From Paenibacillus xylanexedens (GTDB lineage Bacteria; Bacillota; Bacilli; Paenibacillales; Paenibacillaceae): a stretch of DNA of 64,000 nucleotides. Each line of letters opens with the position of its first letter. The first letter of the stretch is position 1. The notes beneath the pieces were generated by a model that was not told the DNA's origin, made no database searches, and was given only the letters and a program-made list of their open reading frames with translations. The translations under genes and the position numbers were made by a program. Below, piece by piece: positions 19,801 to 24,702 of this stretch. The stretch spans positions 2,919,276 to 2,983,275 of the forward strand of contig NZ_VEIO01000001.1 in assembly GCF_007680605.1 (NCBI RefSeq), written 5' to 3'.

Positions 19801-21585
19801 GTGAGGATCTAAAGACTCTTCGGGATTCGAACTGTCTCCAGTGTATACCGTCCCATCCTGAGTGTAGATATAGTGAGCCGGAAGAGAGTCATCCTCTGCT
19901 TCTGGCCGGATCGCGATGACTGTGGAAATATTCGCATCGGTTAAAATATAGGCTTTTCTGGATACCGGATAGGAGGGATCTAGCGGAACAAATGCACATC
20001 CAGCCTTCAGAACAGCCAGCAAGGCGATGACCAGATCGGAAGAACGTGGCATTTGTACGCCAACCGCCTCATTATCGGTCTTTTTCCGTGCGATGATCTG
20101 TTTTGCCAATTGATTGGCTTTTGCATTAACTTGTGCATAGGTTTGTTTTTCTTTACCTTCGAGTAGGGCAACTCGTTCTGGGTGCTTTGTTACTTTTGTA
20201 TGGAAAACATCGATGATATGCTGCGGAGTGTAGGGAAAATAAGAAGTTTGGTTAAAATCCTGCAGCAATTGCTCCTGCTCATCCTGCATCAGCAGACTGT
20301 ATTCACCTATGCTCTTCTCTGGCTCTGTTACCAGTTGTTGCATGAGATATACGAAACGCTGACCCATTCGTTCAATAGAGTCTGCACGAAACACAGTCGG
20401 TTTATATTGCAATTTCAGTTGCGTACCTTGAGGTGTGCTATTCAATACAACCATCAGATCGCCTGGAAAGGTGACCTTATCCTGTTCCACAAGCTGGCTC
20501 CCCGGTAGATCCTCCTCATATGAGTCGTACACAAAAGAGATATCAAATACCGAAGGTGAACCTGGTTGTACCTGTAACATGCTGTCTCTCACGATTAAGT
20601 TATTGGGATAGCCAATGTGCTTATACGTATCGATCCAGGCTGCAGTAACTTGCTCAAGCAGAGATCCAAACTTTGTTTCGAGGTCAATCTGGAACCGCAT
20701 GGGCAACATATGTACAAAACAGCCTATCGTTTCTTCCAATTCGAAACCCGGACGATGGGAATACGGAGAAGCAAACGTGATATCCTCCTTGCCTGCATAC
20801 TTATTCAGAAGGATACTGAATGCACCCATGAAAAACATAAATACAGTAACCTCATGGTCCTTTGACATCTGTGTAATGGCATCCATCAACGGTTTGGGAA
20901 TATCAAAACGCAGCTCGTGCCCCACACCTGTCTGCGAACCGCCAGCAGGATAGTCATGCTGCAGTGCCAAGGGCTCCGCTCCGTTCATTTTGGATAACCA
21001 GAACTCACGCTCTCGGTTATATTTGTTCTCCTGTAACTTCAAGTTTTCTGCTTCAATATAAGAGATAAAACCTTGATCCTGTTTTACTTGCAAAGGTAGA
21101 TCCTGCAGAATGCAGGTGTACGTATGAAGAAGCTTATTTTTTAAAAGTTCCAGTGACATACCGTCACAGATTAAATGGTGAATACATAAAGTAAGAACAT
21201 GTCTGTTCTCGTCCATATGTACAAGCATGATTCGAAATAGAGGGCCCTGCTCCAATATGAAGGGAGCCTGAATACATTCTTCAATGTATTCCTCCAGTTG
21301 TTGTTCCCTGCCATCCTGATGTGCCTGACTCAGATCCCGCAAAACCAGTGAGTACTCCAGATCATCATGGATCGCCAGAACCGGTCTGTCCTGTTGTATC
21401 TCAATATGCGTGCGAAGCACGACTTGTTCATGCATAAGCAATTCAATGGAACGTCGAAAGGCTTCAAGTTGAAGCCTTTCTATTTGTATCGAAGCTGAGA
21501 TGTTATAAGAAGATGGATCATTCACTTGGCAATCGAAATAGATTCCCTTTTGTGTTTCGGAGAGTTCCACGGTTTTACGTACCAT
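4792..21585 (-). CDS. hybrid NRPS-PKS megasynthase, 13 to 16 domains, no thioesterase
   Basis: A 5597-residue assembly line. In order: C1 (HHLICDG, 136-142), A1 (about 460-960), PCP1 (GGNSF), KS1 (Cys1235 in TGCSTSL), AT1 (Ser1683 in GHSIGEL; HAFH suggests malonyl-CoA), ACP1 (Ser2012), C2 (HHIIADG, 2198), A2, PCP2 (GGNSL), KS2 (Cys3371), a degenerate AT2 (Gly3810 where Ser is expected), ACP2 (Ser4016), C3 (HHIISDQ, 4203-4209), A3, PCP3 (Ser5068) and a terminal C/E-like domain (DHLAFDG, 5292-5298). No ketoreductase, dehydratase or TE is seen, so each PKS step should leave a beta-keto group. My reading of the A-domain pocket residues is A1 DVTNFGVIW (no match I trust), A2 DIFLLGMIW (somewhat Gly-like) and A3 DGFFMGGFF (Ile/Val-like). 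The ATG at 21585 has GAGG ten bases upstream; GTG at 21588 or 21594 is possible. It probably receives the acyl chain from the ligase-KS protein encoded next. Confidence 0.95.
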   Translation of the reverse strand: MVRKTVELSETQKGIYFDCQVNDPSSYNISASIQIERLQLEAFRRSIELLMHEQVVLRTHIEIQQDRPVLAIHDDLEYSLVLRDLSQAHQDGREQQLEEYIEECIQAPFILEQGPLFRIMLVHMDENRHVLTLCIHHLICDGMSLELLKNKLLHTYTCILQDLPLQVKQDQGFISYIEAENLKLQENKYNREREFWLSKMNGAEPLALQHDYPAGGSQTGVGHELRFDIPKPLMDAITQMSKDHEVTVFMFFMGAFSILLNKYAGKEDITFASPYSHRPGFELEETIGCFVHMLPMRFQIDLETKFGSLLEQVTAAWIDTYKHIGYPNNLIVRDSMLQVQPGSPSVFDISFVYDSYEEDLPGSQLVEQDKVTFPGDLMVVLNSTPQGTQLKLQYKPTVFRADSIERMGQRFVYLMQQLVTEPEKSIGEYSLLMQDEQEQLLQDFNQTSYFPYTPQHIIDVFHTKVTKHPERVALLEGKEKQTYAQVNAKANQLAKQIIARKKTDNEAVGVQMPRSSDLVIALLAVLKAGCAFVPLDPSYPVSRKAYILTDANISTVIAIRPEAEDDSLPAHYIYTQDGTVYTGDSSNPEESLDPHSLAYIMYTSGSTGKPKGVMIENHSVVNTLLDLERRFPVQASDVYMLKTAYTFDVSCTELFGWFMGEGALSILPPGEEKNPDQILTTVAEHQVTHINFVPTLFRLFLETMELRSDLSGLDTLRWVFVGGEAVTPDIIKKFNKLNIRASLDNVYGPTECTIWVSHYPLSIYEGHGNIPIGSPLNESRWYVVGSRNELQPLGIPGELCLSGVGLARGYLNLEEMTREKFVPNPFFDEEKDPEHFRMMYRTGDMVRSLPSGTIEYLGRIDFQVKIQGARLETGEIENTLSSYPGVIQTVVVMKSSETGSGLLYAYYLSEQELPVAELREHLSKSLPAYMIPSVFVHKSEFPLNSSGKIDRNALIADTTHIHTSSTAYVAPATELERQIAAVWAEVLGVERVGRDDHFFELGGNSFSVIQAHNRLKHRTEVDFPVPRFFECPTLRQFAAMGQKQEAAQIPMLREERFGRKAGILREDIAIVGMSVNVPGAEDIHTFWRNLMAQEESIHFYSDEELRTLGVDEALLRSPRYVKAKGRVNGIEEFDAGFFDYTPGEVKMMSPQFRLMYQGIWEAFEDAGCRPDEAGKVGVFLGGSDDFEWYRQVLFGDAGYSSKYEAFTLSTNHFLATRMAYKLNLRGPAYTALTGCSTSLVTPHLACQSLIVGECDVAVAGGITVELPNEGGYVYEDGMMFSSDGHCRPFDAAASGTVFSNGMGIVVLKRLSDALRDTDHIYGVIKGSAINNDGQEKLSFLAPSVSGQAEVIQDAYQAAGVDPETVSYIEAHGTGTLLGDPIEVESLTRAFDSEKKQFCYLGSVKGNVGHMDTAAGVVGLIKVALSLDQGYIPGTANYEQPNPKIDFASTPFKVNSQGVDWKPGEAGVLRAGINSFGVGGTNAHMVLEEAPKMDKCSPDDDVNVLLFSAKTEFSLSRTAEQIMEHLAQHPELSISDAAWTLQTGRTGFAYRKALVLDKSWKDDPKQFMRQLEKAKTVHSPQGRRPVYFMFPGQGSQYQGMGVALYKSTEQSGIAPLFKKHVQQILDMLPEQERGEILSVVYGDQHPERINQTEYSQFALFMTSYAMAQSLIDMGIRPDGMIGHSIGELTAAVVAGVFDLADAVQIVRLRGRLMQQQPPGVMLAIMEESQLVKSQLEEDVWLALVNTTGSSVIGGTAEAIDRMEEKAGKLGWKCVRVKTSHAFHTPMMKDAAMEFEHSLSSYSLHSPQIPLLSNTSGTWALPDEIVSPNYWARHILEPVLFEANLAEMLKEEQAVFIEVGAGRTLSSFVRQHIRSKETQTVLNMLRHVRETEPDVLYTTRRIAELWCEGIEPKWKVFKGQNVRRKCSLPTYRFDKQHYPIGQSLMGGSMLEGKSGSQHTPQSSERYNNTILSIAGGYAGSLEAMKRVVLEAYETIFGINDLEEHVNFFAVGGDSLKAVSLSASIRSSIGIQAEVADVFNHATPAQLAEHLFAMVEPQVQKQNMIEAAPMMDAYPISSAQMRMFTQSMLDPNSTAYNLPSATLIEGDLDHARVEAALEKLVQCHEALRTTFEIRGDQVVQIVHPSVPLDFSFTEQYLTDTQEISALIQTLIRPFVLHQAPLMRVNLIRTGARKHLLFFDIHHIIADGTSVELITRDFNALYFGEERTVRLHYKDYAVWQQQRLATQEYQPHQTYWLERLGPTLPELQLPLDHDRPLQRSMQGERVHFTLSHSLTERLHKLASSTEVSMYMVMLSVWNLLLASRTGQQDIVVGTPVAGRLQEEWKETVGMFVNMIAMRNYPASDRAYTAFLQELKQHTLDAFAHQEYPFNELVTQLGLKRELNRNAIFDVCFDYQNMELHDLELHGLQFSSIQVETGVSTYDLLLTCQENREQQVIEGYIEYALDLFRVETVEWLIQDFIELCEQVVQQPGAPLGKMYERIQHVSGAEVQRLAGPILHYDQSLSLHRLFELQAERTPDKIALIVSSGKELTYLELNERANALAWKLIDRGVRRDEPVGILTGRNETLIIMLIAVLKAGVAYLPIDPAFPPQRILDMMQDSKMKLLLCTSNEVDVVAFEGERIVYEPDFADERSAINPNVDVLPADLSCVIFTSGSTGRPKGVMIAHEAMVNFVEDIRHRNIFENDTDRMISVTTVSFDIFGFEVWAPLCTGYSLYLADEQEQLDPVLAARRIRQHGVTHILSTVSRIKAFVENSEFAKVLPHLRCVLTGGESVPAGLLTDIKKYSSARVFNMYGPTETTIWSTTKELQESGLITIGKPIANTELYIVDEQGEFLPPGNYGELCIAGRGVARGYLNNMMETTAKFIDNAKVSGGRMYRTGDMARVLQDGEVELAGRLDQQVKIRGYRIELNEIEQMAMNYERLREAVVKVEGNQPEQLQLVLYYSLKPDVSVSNMEEQDTLLRSWLKQRLPQYMMPSRIIRLEKLPVLPNGKLNRNALQWTDSGVSEAIEIIEKPAPSLIAGSSSPVRREQTRQELEQMLVETWKEMLNREHVGVQEHFFDIGGNSLGLILINNRLNAYLGKNIPLVQLFEHSSITSLVDHLMSEQMLTSVDVPVQNEHEQEHVSKEVIASTSITAKPDPFITQEKVIMDRAVHELVNDQRSRQEQAINIKTNADVNSRNRSTSPSDIAVIGMAGHFPGSKNIEEFWDNLMAGKDGITRLTEEELAAAGVRPEEYKHPEYVRAKGVLQDTEFFDSGFFEYPYQESSMMDPQIRLLHQCSWEALEHAGCDPYRYSGSIGLFAGSGLSLPWMVQFLGRSGDLLQAFEAMTLNEKDYITTRISHKLNLRGPSMAVQTACSTSLVAIHQAAESLIRGECDVALAGGVSISYPLKEGYHWHEGMIYSKDGHCRAFDEQASGTVSGNGCGMVVLKPLRDALRDGDQVFAVIKGSAINNDGLDKIGYTAPSVTGQVKVIQTALDRSGVSPQEINYVEAHGTGTKLGDPIEIEALRQSWGTDKRNYCALGSVKANIGHLDAAAGVAGFIKTVLTLHHRTVPPQIHMERSNPMLELERSPFYINQEPQHFKDQEQVLRAAVSSFGIGGTNAHIILEQPPVRESQSVYQPVHLLPFSAKSESALDRTYHSVLQALEKMPEQVPSAAWTLQEGRSRFNHRKALVVVDGYVPSQDQAEEHEAQASVDQGNKPKVMFYILGDVLWEPHVIRELYASRYRSLVSERFRQHFEEVLNVFESKEQYAIRQSIGRPIRDSRLKFMYCFVVQYALFATLVESGVKPDGMCGEGVGELVRQVISNTLELAHAVRLLYSREDWQTQEGALSEEMSTIGTSRNLVQSAEKILWVTACPLQNGELVDNDIWKDAQVISLTGDRSSSLEADIYFMKSLGYCWCRGIELNWAHINGQSTGQKISLPTYSFDPIVHKHDVPLYLLAGVPQTAASQTSLPAQGNTGKSRVRLSVDEIYDTTAQLWQELLGCESVNSEDDFFQLGGHSLKAITLASRVKETFGVAMGLEDVFDHSVLVRMVAWIDQQQETGLDHSGSGDSILPAAYKDRYKTTSAQRRMFVVHEWMQGQSTAYNLASSYRLRGELDTAHFAAVMDALVQRHEAFRTRFEMLEGELYQVIEDQVPSVVELLEFEKEEPEQQLMQWTQPFDLTQAPLVRVKLARLSDDEHILFIDMHHIISDQSSIAILMQEFARLYSGESLEPFSIQYKDYAEWLDQSTSNGHVAEDEAFWLEEFKDVPASVELLTDYPRRGEFSNQGGRISSELGEQLSEQINDFCAKQGLTPYMLFMAALNVLISKYTGQHDLVVGTAVAGREKPELNHVMGMFVNMLAIRTILDKDQPVELYLNEVRGKLLSCYEHQQYPYEALVEKLGLMGDGSRNPLFDIVLNYINMGTDELEAGALQVESWMDGKVDAKFDQTWTVVEHHQQYTLELEYRSDLFHARSMEMMMDKFRYILTQMVTGEVEQVRQIKLTVPEEDEWLLFGVNDNHMDYPREATIPELFEEQVQLHPQKTALVWGNEEWSYADVYAQVQKLASRILGQDVASGSSIALILDRGPIQMISILATLTTGCQYVPIDPASPPARIEFILQDCNASILLTEESYASAWKSVVPRVMIPSVELGSFISGESVEPIVQQIKTVAVDPAYIIYTSGSTGTPKGTVMSHRNVIKVMKKSNFVTVVPEDRVLQVSNYAFDGSIFDIFASLINGATLVLIPKEIILDMARLAAVIRQQQISVFFITTSLFNMLVDWDAACLKHVRRVMFGGEAASVSHANKAMACVGPGVLLNGYGPTEATFFASYYLLEQTEPYTDSLPIGYPLSNTALYVLDEDMNPVPANVPGELYISGDAVGIGYLNREELTSKHFIADPFRKGERMYRTGDIVKRLHDGRLIFIERSDFQVKIRGFRIELSEIHNCLEQLPGIRDAFVMTATDASGSLYVTAFYTCEASAARTVDDVRTELHERLPEYMVPAQIWRMDHLPINANGKVDRKALADLAEAQSVPTATDSVLTEIERKILVAMRKVLSNPSFGVTDHFFQNGGHSLKGIALTQILSKEGIAISVSELFQYPTVRALANSVEAVNSPSILFEESLQIQSPIAVPQDISLHEKQLDSLVLHVLNNCNQVSSFMAGTPVIGRFPLSPIQRAHASTTARASGFTTILEGNLNELTVKRLILGVIARHQLLHSIIYEEDTLQWHQCDLSLAADMLQQLIPYLDVRHYDPATRRQIEQRLIQSLLHKPHTLDGLPWRLCILRTGASKHKLIWSFDHLAFDGMSAEIIKQQLESAIARNQQHGMIDTEGPLEIRKYEDYVNMLSRGPVNITEHELEEWYSIQAWHHANRSVMKELLITAGESAPSAMTVEIPRTDITDQDLNESWWSYFKSFAGIIASYLNTKEVPVALVHYGREYGQETYYDHVGEFLDLIPILVHADFAQEDLMQHLDFTKRHSINFMALTDDSVMKSPYVKIQKQLATAYRQTGQEPRKLILFNFQGFISSEETIPELEQIDDSGSNPSLAYMEWVIRYDENSVYVHLGCHTGLDTERLKQQIEEQLGSYENVKVKVHNEAAEVQHVQ
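9750..10450 (-). other. degenerate acyltransferase domain inside the megasynthase
   Basis: This part encodes residues about 3712-3945, between KS2 and ACP2. It aligns with AT1 of the same protein, but the first core FMFPGQGSQ has become VMFYILGD, and GHSIGEL has become GEGVGEL, so the catalytic Ser is Gly3810 and the preceding His is Glu. The HAFH specificity motif is not found and the domain is shorter. The post-AT linker (SLPTYSFDP) is kept. The fold may persist as a spacer, but no acyl transfer can be expected. Confidence 0.85.
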
Positions 21586-21647
21586 CACGACCACACCTCA
21601 TTCATTAATTGAGATTCAAGCTGTGTTGTCATAAATCCAGTCCCTGT

Positions 21648-22124
21648 CTAGCTCATTACCCAGATGCCACCAGCCCATATGGATAGAACGGTGATAAACG
21701 TTTGATAGACAACATCCATTATCAAATTGCCGATACTGTCTCCATCTGCCTTGCGATTCTTGATCATGACATAAGTATGTGACCACAGACCACTCAAACC
21801 ATATATGTACATCGTAACCAATACACCAACCCAGAAGTTCCCTTGAAACCAGATCGCCATAATGCCCATAACGCCAAGTCCGACTTGCGAGAATCCATAT
21901 TTGACCTGAAACGGCCCTCCTGGCCAACCTAGCATTTTGGCTGTCTGTTCTGCTCTAGCAATGTTAACCACGTAACCAATAACACCTACAAGTCCAAATG
22001 TAACCACAAACTGATGAAGCAATAACACTCTGCTAATCTCGCTCATTTCGCCAGGGAAACCAAGCATCCAAAGATGAATTGTTCCTGAAATAAGCCCAAA
22101 TAACCATAGAACCAAAAACCACAT
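21648..22124 (-). CDS. five-helix membrane protein, first gene of the NRPS-PKS operon
   Basis: A 158-residue hydrophobic protein with about five membrane segments (WFLVLWLFGLISG, LHQFVVTFGLVGVIGYVV, GFSQVGLGVMGIMAIWF, FWVGVLVTMYIYGLSGLW, YQTFITVLSIWAGGIWVM). It has no signal peptide or catalytic motif that I recognise; it resembles small uncharacterised DUF membrane families. The start at 22124 has AGGAG nine bases upstream. It ends about 60 bases before the megasynthase gene, points the same way and follows a consensus promoter, so it is probably co-transcribed with it. A role in export, self-protection or membrane anchoring of the pathway is a guess from position only. Confidence 0.8.
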   Translation of the reverse strand: MWFLVLWLFGLISGTIHLWMLGFPGEMSEISRVLLLHQFVVTFGLVGVIGYVVNIARAEQTAKMLGWPGGPFQVKYGFSQVGLGVMGIMAIWFQGNFWVGVLVTMYIYGLSGLWSHTYVMIKNRKADGDSIGNLIMDVVYQTFITVLSIWAGGIWVMS

Positions 22125-22197
22125 CGCTGTTTCACTCCTGCCAATTTGTTATTTTGGAATCATTTGTAACTAAATGAATTAATTTGTAGATATCCAC

Positions 22198-22225
22198 ATT
22201 ATATAATCGCTTTTACATTTGTCAA
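22198..22225 (-). promoter_or_regulatory. consensus sigma-A promoter of the NRPS-PKS operon
   Basis: On the minus strand TTGACA (22220-22225) and TATAAT (22198-22203) are separated by 16 bases, about 75 bases upstream of the membrane-protein start. Both hexamers are perfect. A GTAACTA heptamer (22176-22182), identical to a half-site of the palindrome on the divergent promoter, lies in the leader. Confidence 0.75.
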
Positions 22226-22495
22226 TTCGTACATAATTTTCTATTTTGTCGAAGTTTTTACCATTTCCCTTCTCTTATACGCAATGATTCTATCGTGCTT
22301 AGTTCTATATAACTTGAAATTTTTAGGACTTATATACCATTTTTACATATATTCTACCAATATATGTTTCTTTTTTAACACTCCAAAAGAACCACCTCTC
22401 ATTTATCCCATAGTTGAAATAATTTAATTACCACTGGTTGATTCCTTTTACCCATATATTCAGACTACTTTAGTCGTCTTTATAGATAATAAAAT

Positions 22496-22533
22496 TTGAC
22501 AACATTTTATTATGTAACTATTATAGTTACATA
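22496..22533 (+). promoter_or_regulatory. sigma-A promoter with perfect palindromic operator over the -10
   Basis: TTGACA (22496-22501) and TATTAT (22519-22524) are 17 bases apart. A perfect 10-bp inverted repeat, TATGTAACTA, three bases, TAGTTACATA (22511-22533), covers the -10 box. This is a typical repressor placement. Quinone-responsive HxlR-family repressors are known to control genes of this kind, but no HxlR gene is present in the window. Confidence 0.8.
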
Positions 22534-22679
22534 GATATACATTTTCGTTTCACACATCCACAGCTACTCCTTGGAAGTTGTATTACCCTAATACTCTATA
22601 GGTGGCTGTACATACACGATTGTTCAACAATGACTATGAAGCTGCTAATGATGCAAACTACATTTTAGGAGGAAACAAA

Positions 22680-23537
22680 ATGAAATTGTTAGTTACAGGT
22701 GCTACAGGTAAACTTGGTTCACTGGTTGTGGAGGCGTTGTTGAAGACAACCGCTGCAACAGACTTGGCTGTTAGTGTTCGTTCACCAGAAAAAGCAGAAG
22801 TATTGCTCTCGCAGGGTGTAGACGTTCGTCAAGGGGATTTCGATCAACCGGAAACTTTGGAGAAAGCTTTTGACGGTGTAGACCGCCTGTTACTGATCTC
22901 CACAGACGGTGATAACGAGACACGTATCCGTCAGCATCAGACTGCTGTTCAAGCGGCCAAAAAAGCAGGTGTCGGTTATATCGCTTATACAAGTGTAGTC
23001 AACGCCGAGCATAACCCGCTCTCCCTTGCTGAGGTACACCGCAAGACAGAACAAGCAATTCGTGAGTCTGGCATCCCTTATACATTCCTGCGTAACAATT
23101 GGTACCTTGAAAATGAAGCTGGCAGTGTACAGGCGGTAACACATGGTGCTCCTTGGGTTCATGCTACGAATGACAGCCAGGTTGGCTGGGCAACTCGACG
23201 TGATTATGCTGAAGCAGCTGCTGCTGTACTTGCAGGCGAAGGACATGAGAACAAGGTCTATGAATTGTCTGGTAAACTGCGCACACAAGCTGAGCTTGCT
23301 GCCATTGCTGGTGAAGTGTTGGGGCAGGAGATTAACGTACAAAACGTCGACGATGCAGCTTATGCGGACATCATGAAAGGTGCAGGTTTGCCTGATTTTG
23401 TTGTATCCATGCTGGTTGAAATGCAAAGCGCGCTCCGCCAAGGTGCTCTAGCTGTAGAGAGTGATGCACTTGAAACATTGCTTGGACGTCCAGCTCAACC
23501 GTTAAGCGAAGGTTTTAAAGCTATTTTGGGTAAATAA
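22680..23537 (+). CDS. NmrA-family NAD(P)H:quinone oxidoreductase (QorB/YtfG-like)
   Basis: A 285-residue atypical short-chain dehydrogenase. The N-terminal nucleotide-binding loop is GATGKLG, followed by a Rossmann fold (LLISTDG, YTSVVNA) and the substrate-side segment YTFLRNNWYLEN characteristic of NmrA/YtfG proteins. It probably reduces quinones with NAD(P)H in the cytosol. The start at 22680 is fixed by AGGAGG seven bases upstream (22667-22672); the frame is open further upstream but without a ribosome site. It stands alone, with its own repressor-type promoter and a strong terminator, which suggests induction by electrophiles or quinones. The exact substrate is not visible from sequence. 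Confidence 0.9.
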   Translation: MKLLVTGATGKLGSLVVEALLKTTAATDLAVSVRSPEKAEVLLSQGVDVRQGDFDQPETLEKAFDGVDRLLLISTDGDNETRIRQHQTAVQAAKKAGVGYIAYTSVVNAEHNPLSLAEVHRKTEQAIRESGIPYTFLRNNWYLENEAGSVQAVTHGAPWVHATNDSQVGWATRRDYAEAAAAVLAGEGHENKVYELSGKLRTQAELAAIAGEVLGQEINVQNVDDAAYADIMKGAGLPDFVVSMLVEMQSALRQGALAVESDALETLLGRPAQPLSEGFKAILGK

Positions 23538-23576
23538 ATTCGTCATGTTGCCCTCACGGTAACATACAGGATATAG

Positions 23577-23624
23577 AAAAAGGGTTGTTCCATACGTCAC
23601 ATGATGACGGGGAACAACCCTTTT
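23577..23624. terminator. strong intrinsic terminator, probably bidirectional
   Basis: AAAAAGGGTTGTTCC (23577-23591) pairs with GGAACAACCCTTTT (23611-23624), with an inner CGTCA/TGACG stem. A-tract and T-tract flank it, so it can end the NmrA-type gene on the plus strand and the kptA operon on the minus strand. Confidence 0.9.
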
Positions 23625-23686
23625 CGTATACATTATTATGGAGCTCTTCAAACAAAACTTACACATTCTTTAACCTAACGAATTGA

Positions 23687-24235
23687 TTAACCTTGCTCAA
23701 TATAATGCGCAGGAATCACATCAGCCAGCCAAATACTCTCGTTGCCATGGTAAAAAAGAATACCTTCACGTGCGGCCTGCCCAGCCTGAATGCGCAGGAT
23801 AACAGGCTGATCATCTCGCCTTTGTCCAACTTGACGTGCCGTATCCATATCAGCCGATAGATGCACATACTGCCGTTGCCGTGGTTGCAAACCGTGCTCC
23901 ATGATGGAGGACACAGCACGTACGGGTGTCCCGTGATACAACAATTCGGGAGGTTGTGTAGCTATTTTGGATATTTTTTGCGGCGTAGAATGACCATAAA
24001 GTGCACGAATTCGGCCGGTATTGATCTCGTGCCGCTTTTTATTGGAAACCGCAATCATATGTTGCAGATCATCTTCTGTTACATTACGCCACCCCGGGCT
24101 TTCGTGCAAAGCGACGAGCAGTTGTGAAATCTCTACCCATCCCTCTTCATCCAGCTCAAGCTCGTATTCCCATGGCACATGTCTCAATGCATAGGAAAGC
24201 TCTTTGCTTAATTTCATGTAGTCGATGTTTCTCAC
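23687..24235 (-). CDS. kptA: RNA 2'-phosphotransferase (Tpt1/KptA)
   Basis: A 182-residue protein with the KptA layout: an N-terminal winged-helix part (LSKELSYALRH, LDEEGWVEI, KKRHEI, IRALYGHS) and an ADP-ribosyltransferase-like part (LYHGT, VHLSAD). The family removes an internal 2'-phosphate from RNA by NAD+-dependent ADP-ribosylation. In bacteria its natural substrate is unclear because 2'-phosphate splice junctions are not a normal product. The start is GTG at 24235, ten bases after the preceding gene; ATG at 24217 is possible but lacks a ribosome site. It is the last of four tightly packed genes with a nucleotidyltransferase, which points to a shared RNA-modification or repair job. Confidence 0.92.
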   Translation of the reverse strand: MRNIDYMKLSKELSYALRHVPWEYELELDEEGWVEISQLLVALHESPGWRNVTEDDLQHMIAVSNKKRHEINTGRIRALYGHSTPQKISKIATQPPELLYHGTPVRAVSSIMEHGLQPRQRQYVHLSADMDTARQVGQRRDDQPVILRIQAGQAAREGILFYHGNESIWLADVIPAHYIEQG

Positions 24236-24245
24236 CTTCTCTCAT

Positions 24246-24692
24246 CTATCCTTGTTGCTGAACTGCCCCCATAATCTCCTGAATGTTACGGGCAAGAGCT
24301 TCGTGATCCTCCTGCGTAAACTGGATATGTCCATTAATACCGCGATGAATAATCGTATTCATCACCGGATGAACCTCTTCATTGGATGCAACACGAATCA
24401 GATCGTCAGCAAAATCGACCGCCTGTTGTTCACTGTAATTAAACGGCTTGATCAACATCCGAATGCTCAGCGCATGAGCCTGGGGTTCGGCCAGACGATC
24501 ACGATGAGTAATACTGTACACCGCACCAAAACCAAAAGCGGCAAGCAGTTGACGTTGCAGTTCTGTCGTTTCTGCGAGTGGTGTGCCAATCAGTTCGCAG
24601 ACCTGTTCTACCATCTGCTCCAGTTCATGAGCTGCTGCGCCCAAAATAACATCATTCTGATCATCCTTGTTCATAAAATCATTCATATCCAT
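24246..24692 (-). CDS. small all-helical protein, Imm48-like (putative immunity/antitoxin)
   Basis: A 148-residue protein predicted to be all alpha-helical. The segment around FNYSEQQAVDFADDLI and NTIIHRGINGH resembles, from memory, proteins annotated as Imm48-family immunity proteins; I am not certain of this. The ATG at 24692 has GGAG close upstream; ATG at 24686 is equally possible. It starts 10 bases after the nucleotidyltransferase gene and ends 10 bases before kptA, so it is in the middle of the operon. The position next to an AbiEii-type enzyme suggests an antitoxin or regulatory partner. No DNA-binding motif is seen. Confidence 0.8.
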   Translation of the reverse strand: MDMNDFMNKDDQNDVILGAAAHELEQMVEQVCELIGTPLAETTELQRQLLAAFGFGAVYSITHRDRLAEPQAHALSIRMLIKPFNYSEQQAVDFADDLIRVASNEEVHPVMNTIIHRGINGHIQFTQEDHEALARNIQEIMGAVQQQG

Positions 24693-24702
24693 ATTCTCCG
24701 TT

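Larger units (their letters stand above)
22125..22679. other. AT-rich divergent intergenic region
   Basis: This stretch between the NRPS-PKS operon and the NmrA-type gene has no credible coding frame. It holds the leftward promoter (22198-22225), the rightward promoter with its operator (22496-22533), and a leader of about 150 bases in front of the reductase. I see nothing assignable at 22240-22490. Confidence 0.7.

Noticed and set aside
5104..20953. Many open frames on the plus strand opposite the megasynthase
   Set aside because: They are short, lack ribosome sites and family motifs, and mirror the codon pattern of the large gene.
1..22225. Naming the product as a known lipopeptide (iturin/mycosubtilin, zwittermicin, paenilipoheptin type)
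   Set aside because: Single features are shared with each, but the domain order and the missing AT and TE domains do not match what I know of any of them.
22602..22679. Upstream in-frame extension of the NmrA-type protein
   Set aside because: The Rossmann fold begins at 22680, right after AGGAGG; the extension has no ribosome site.
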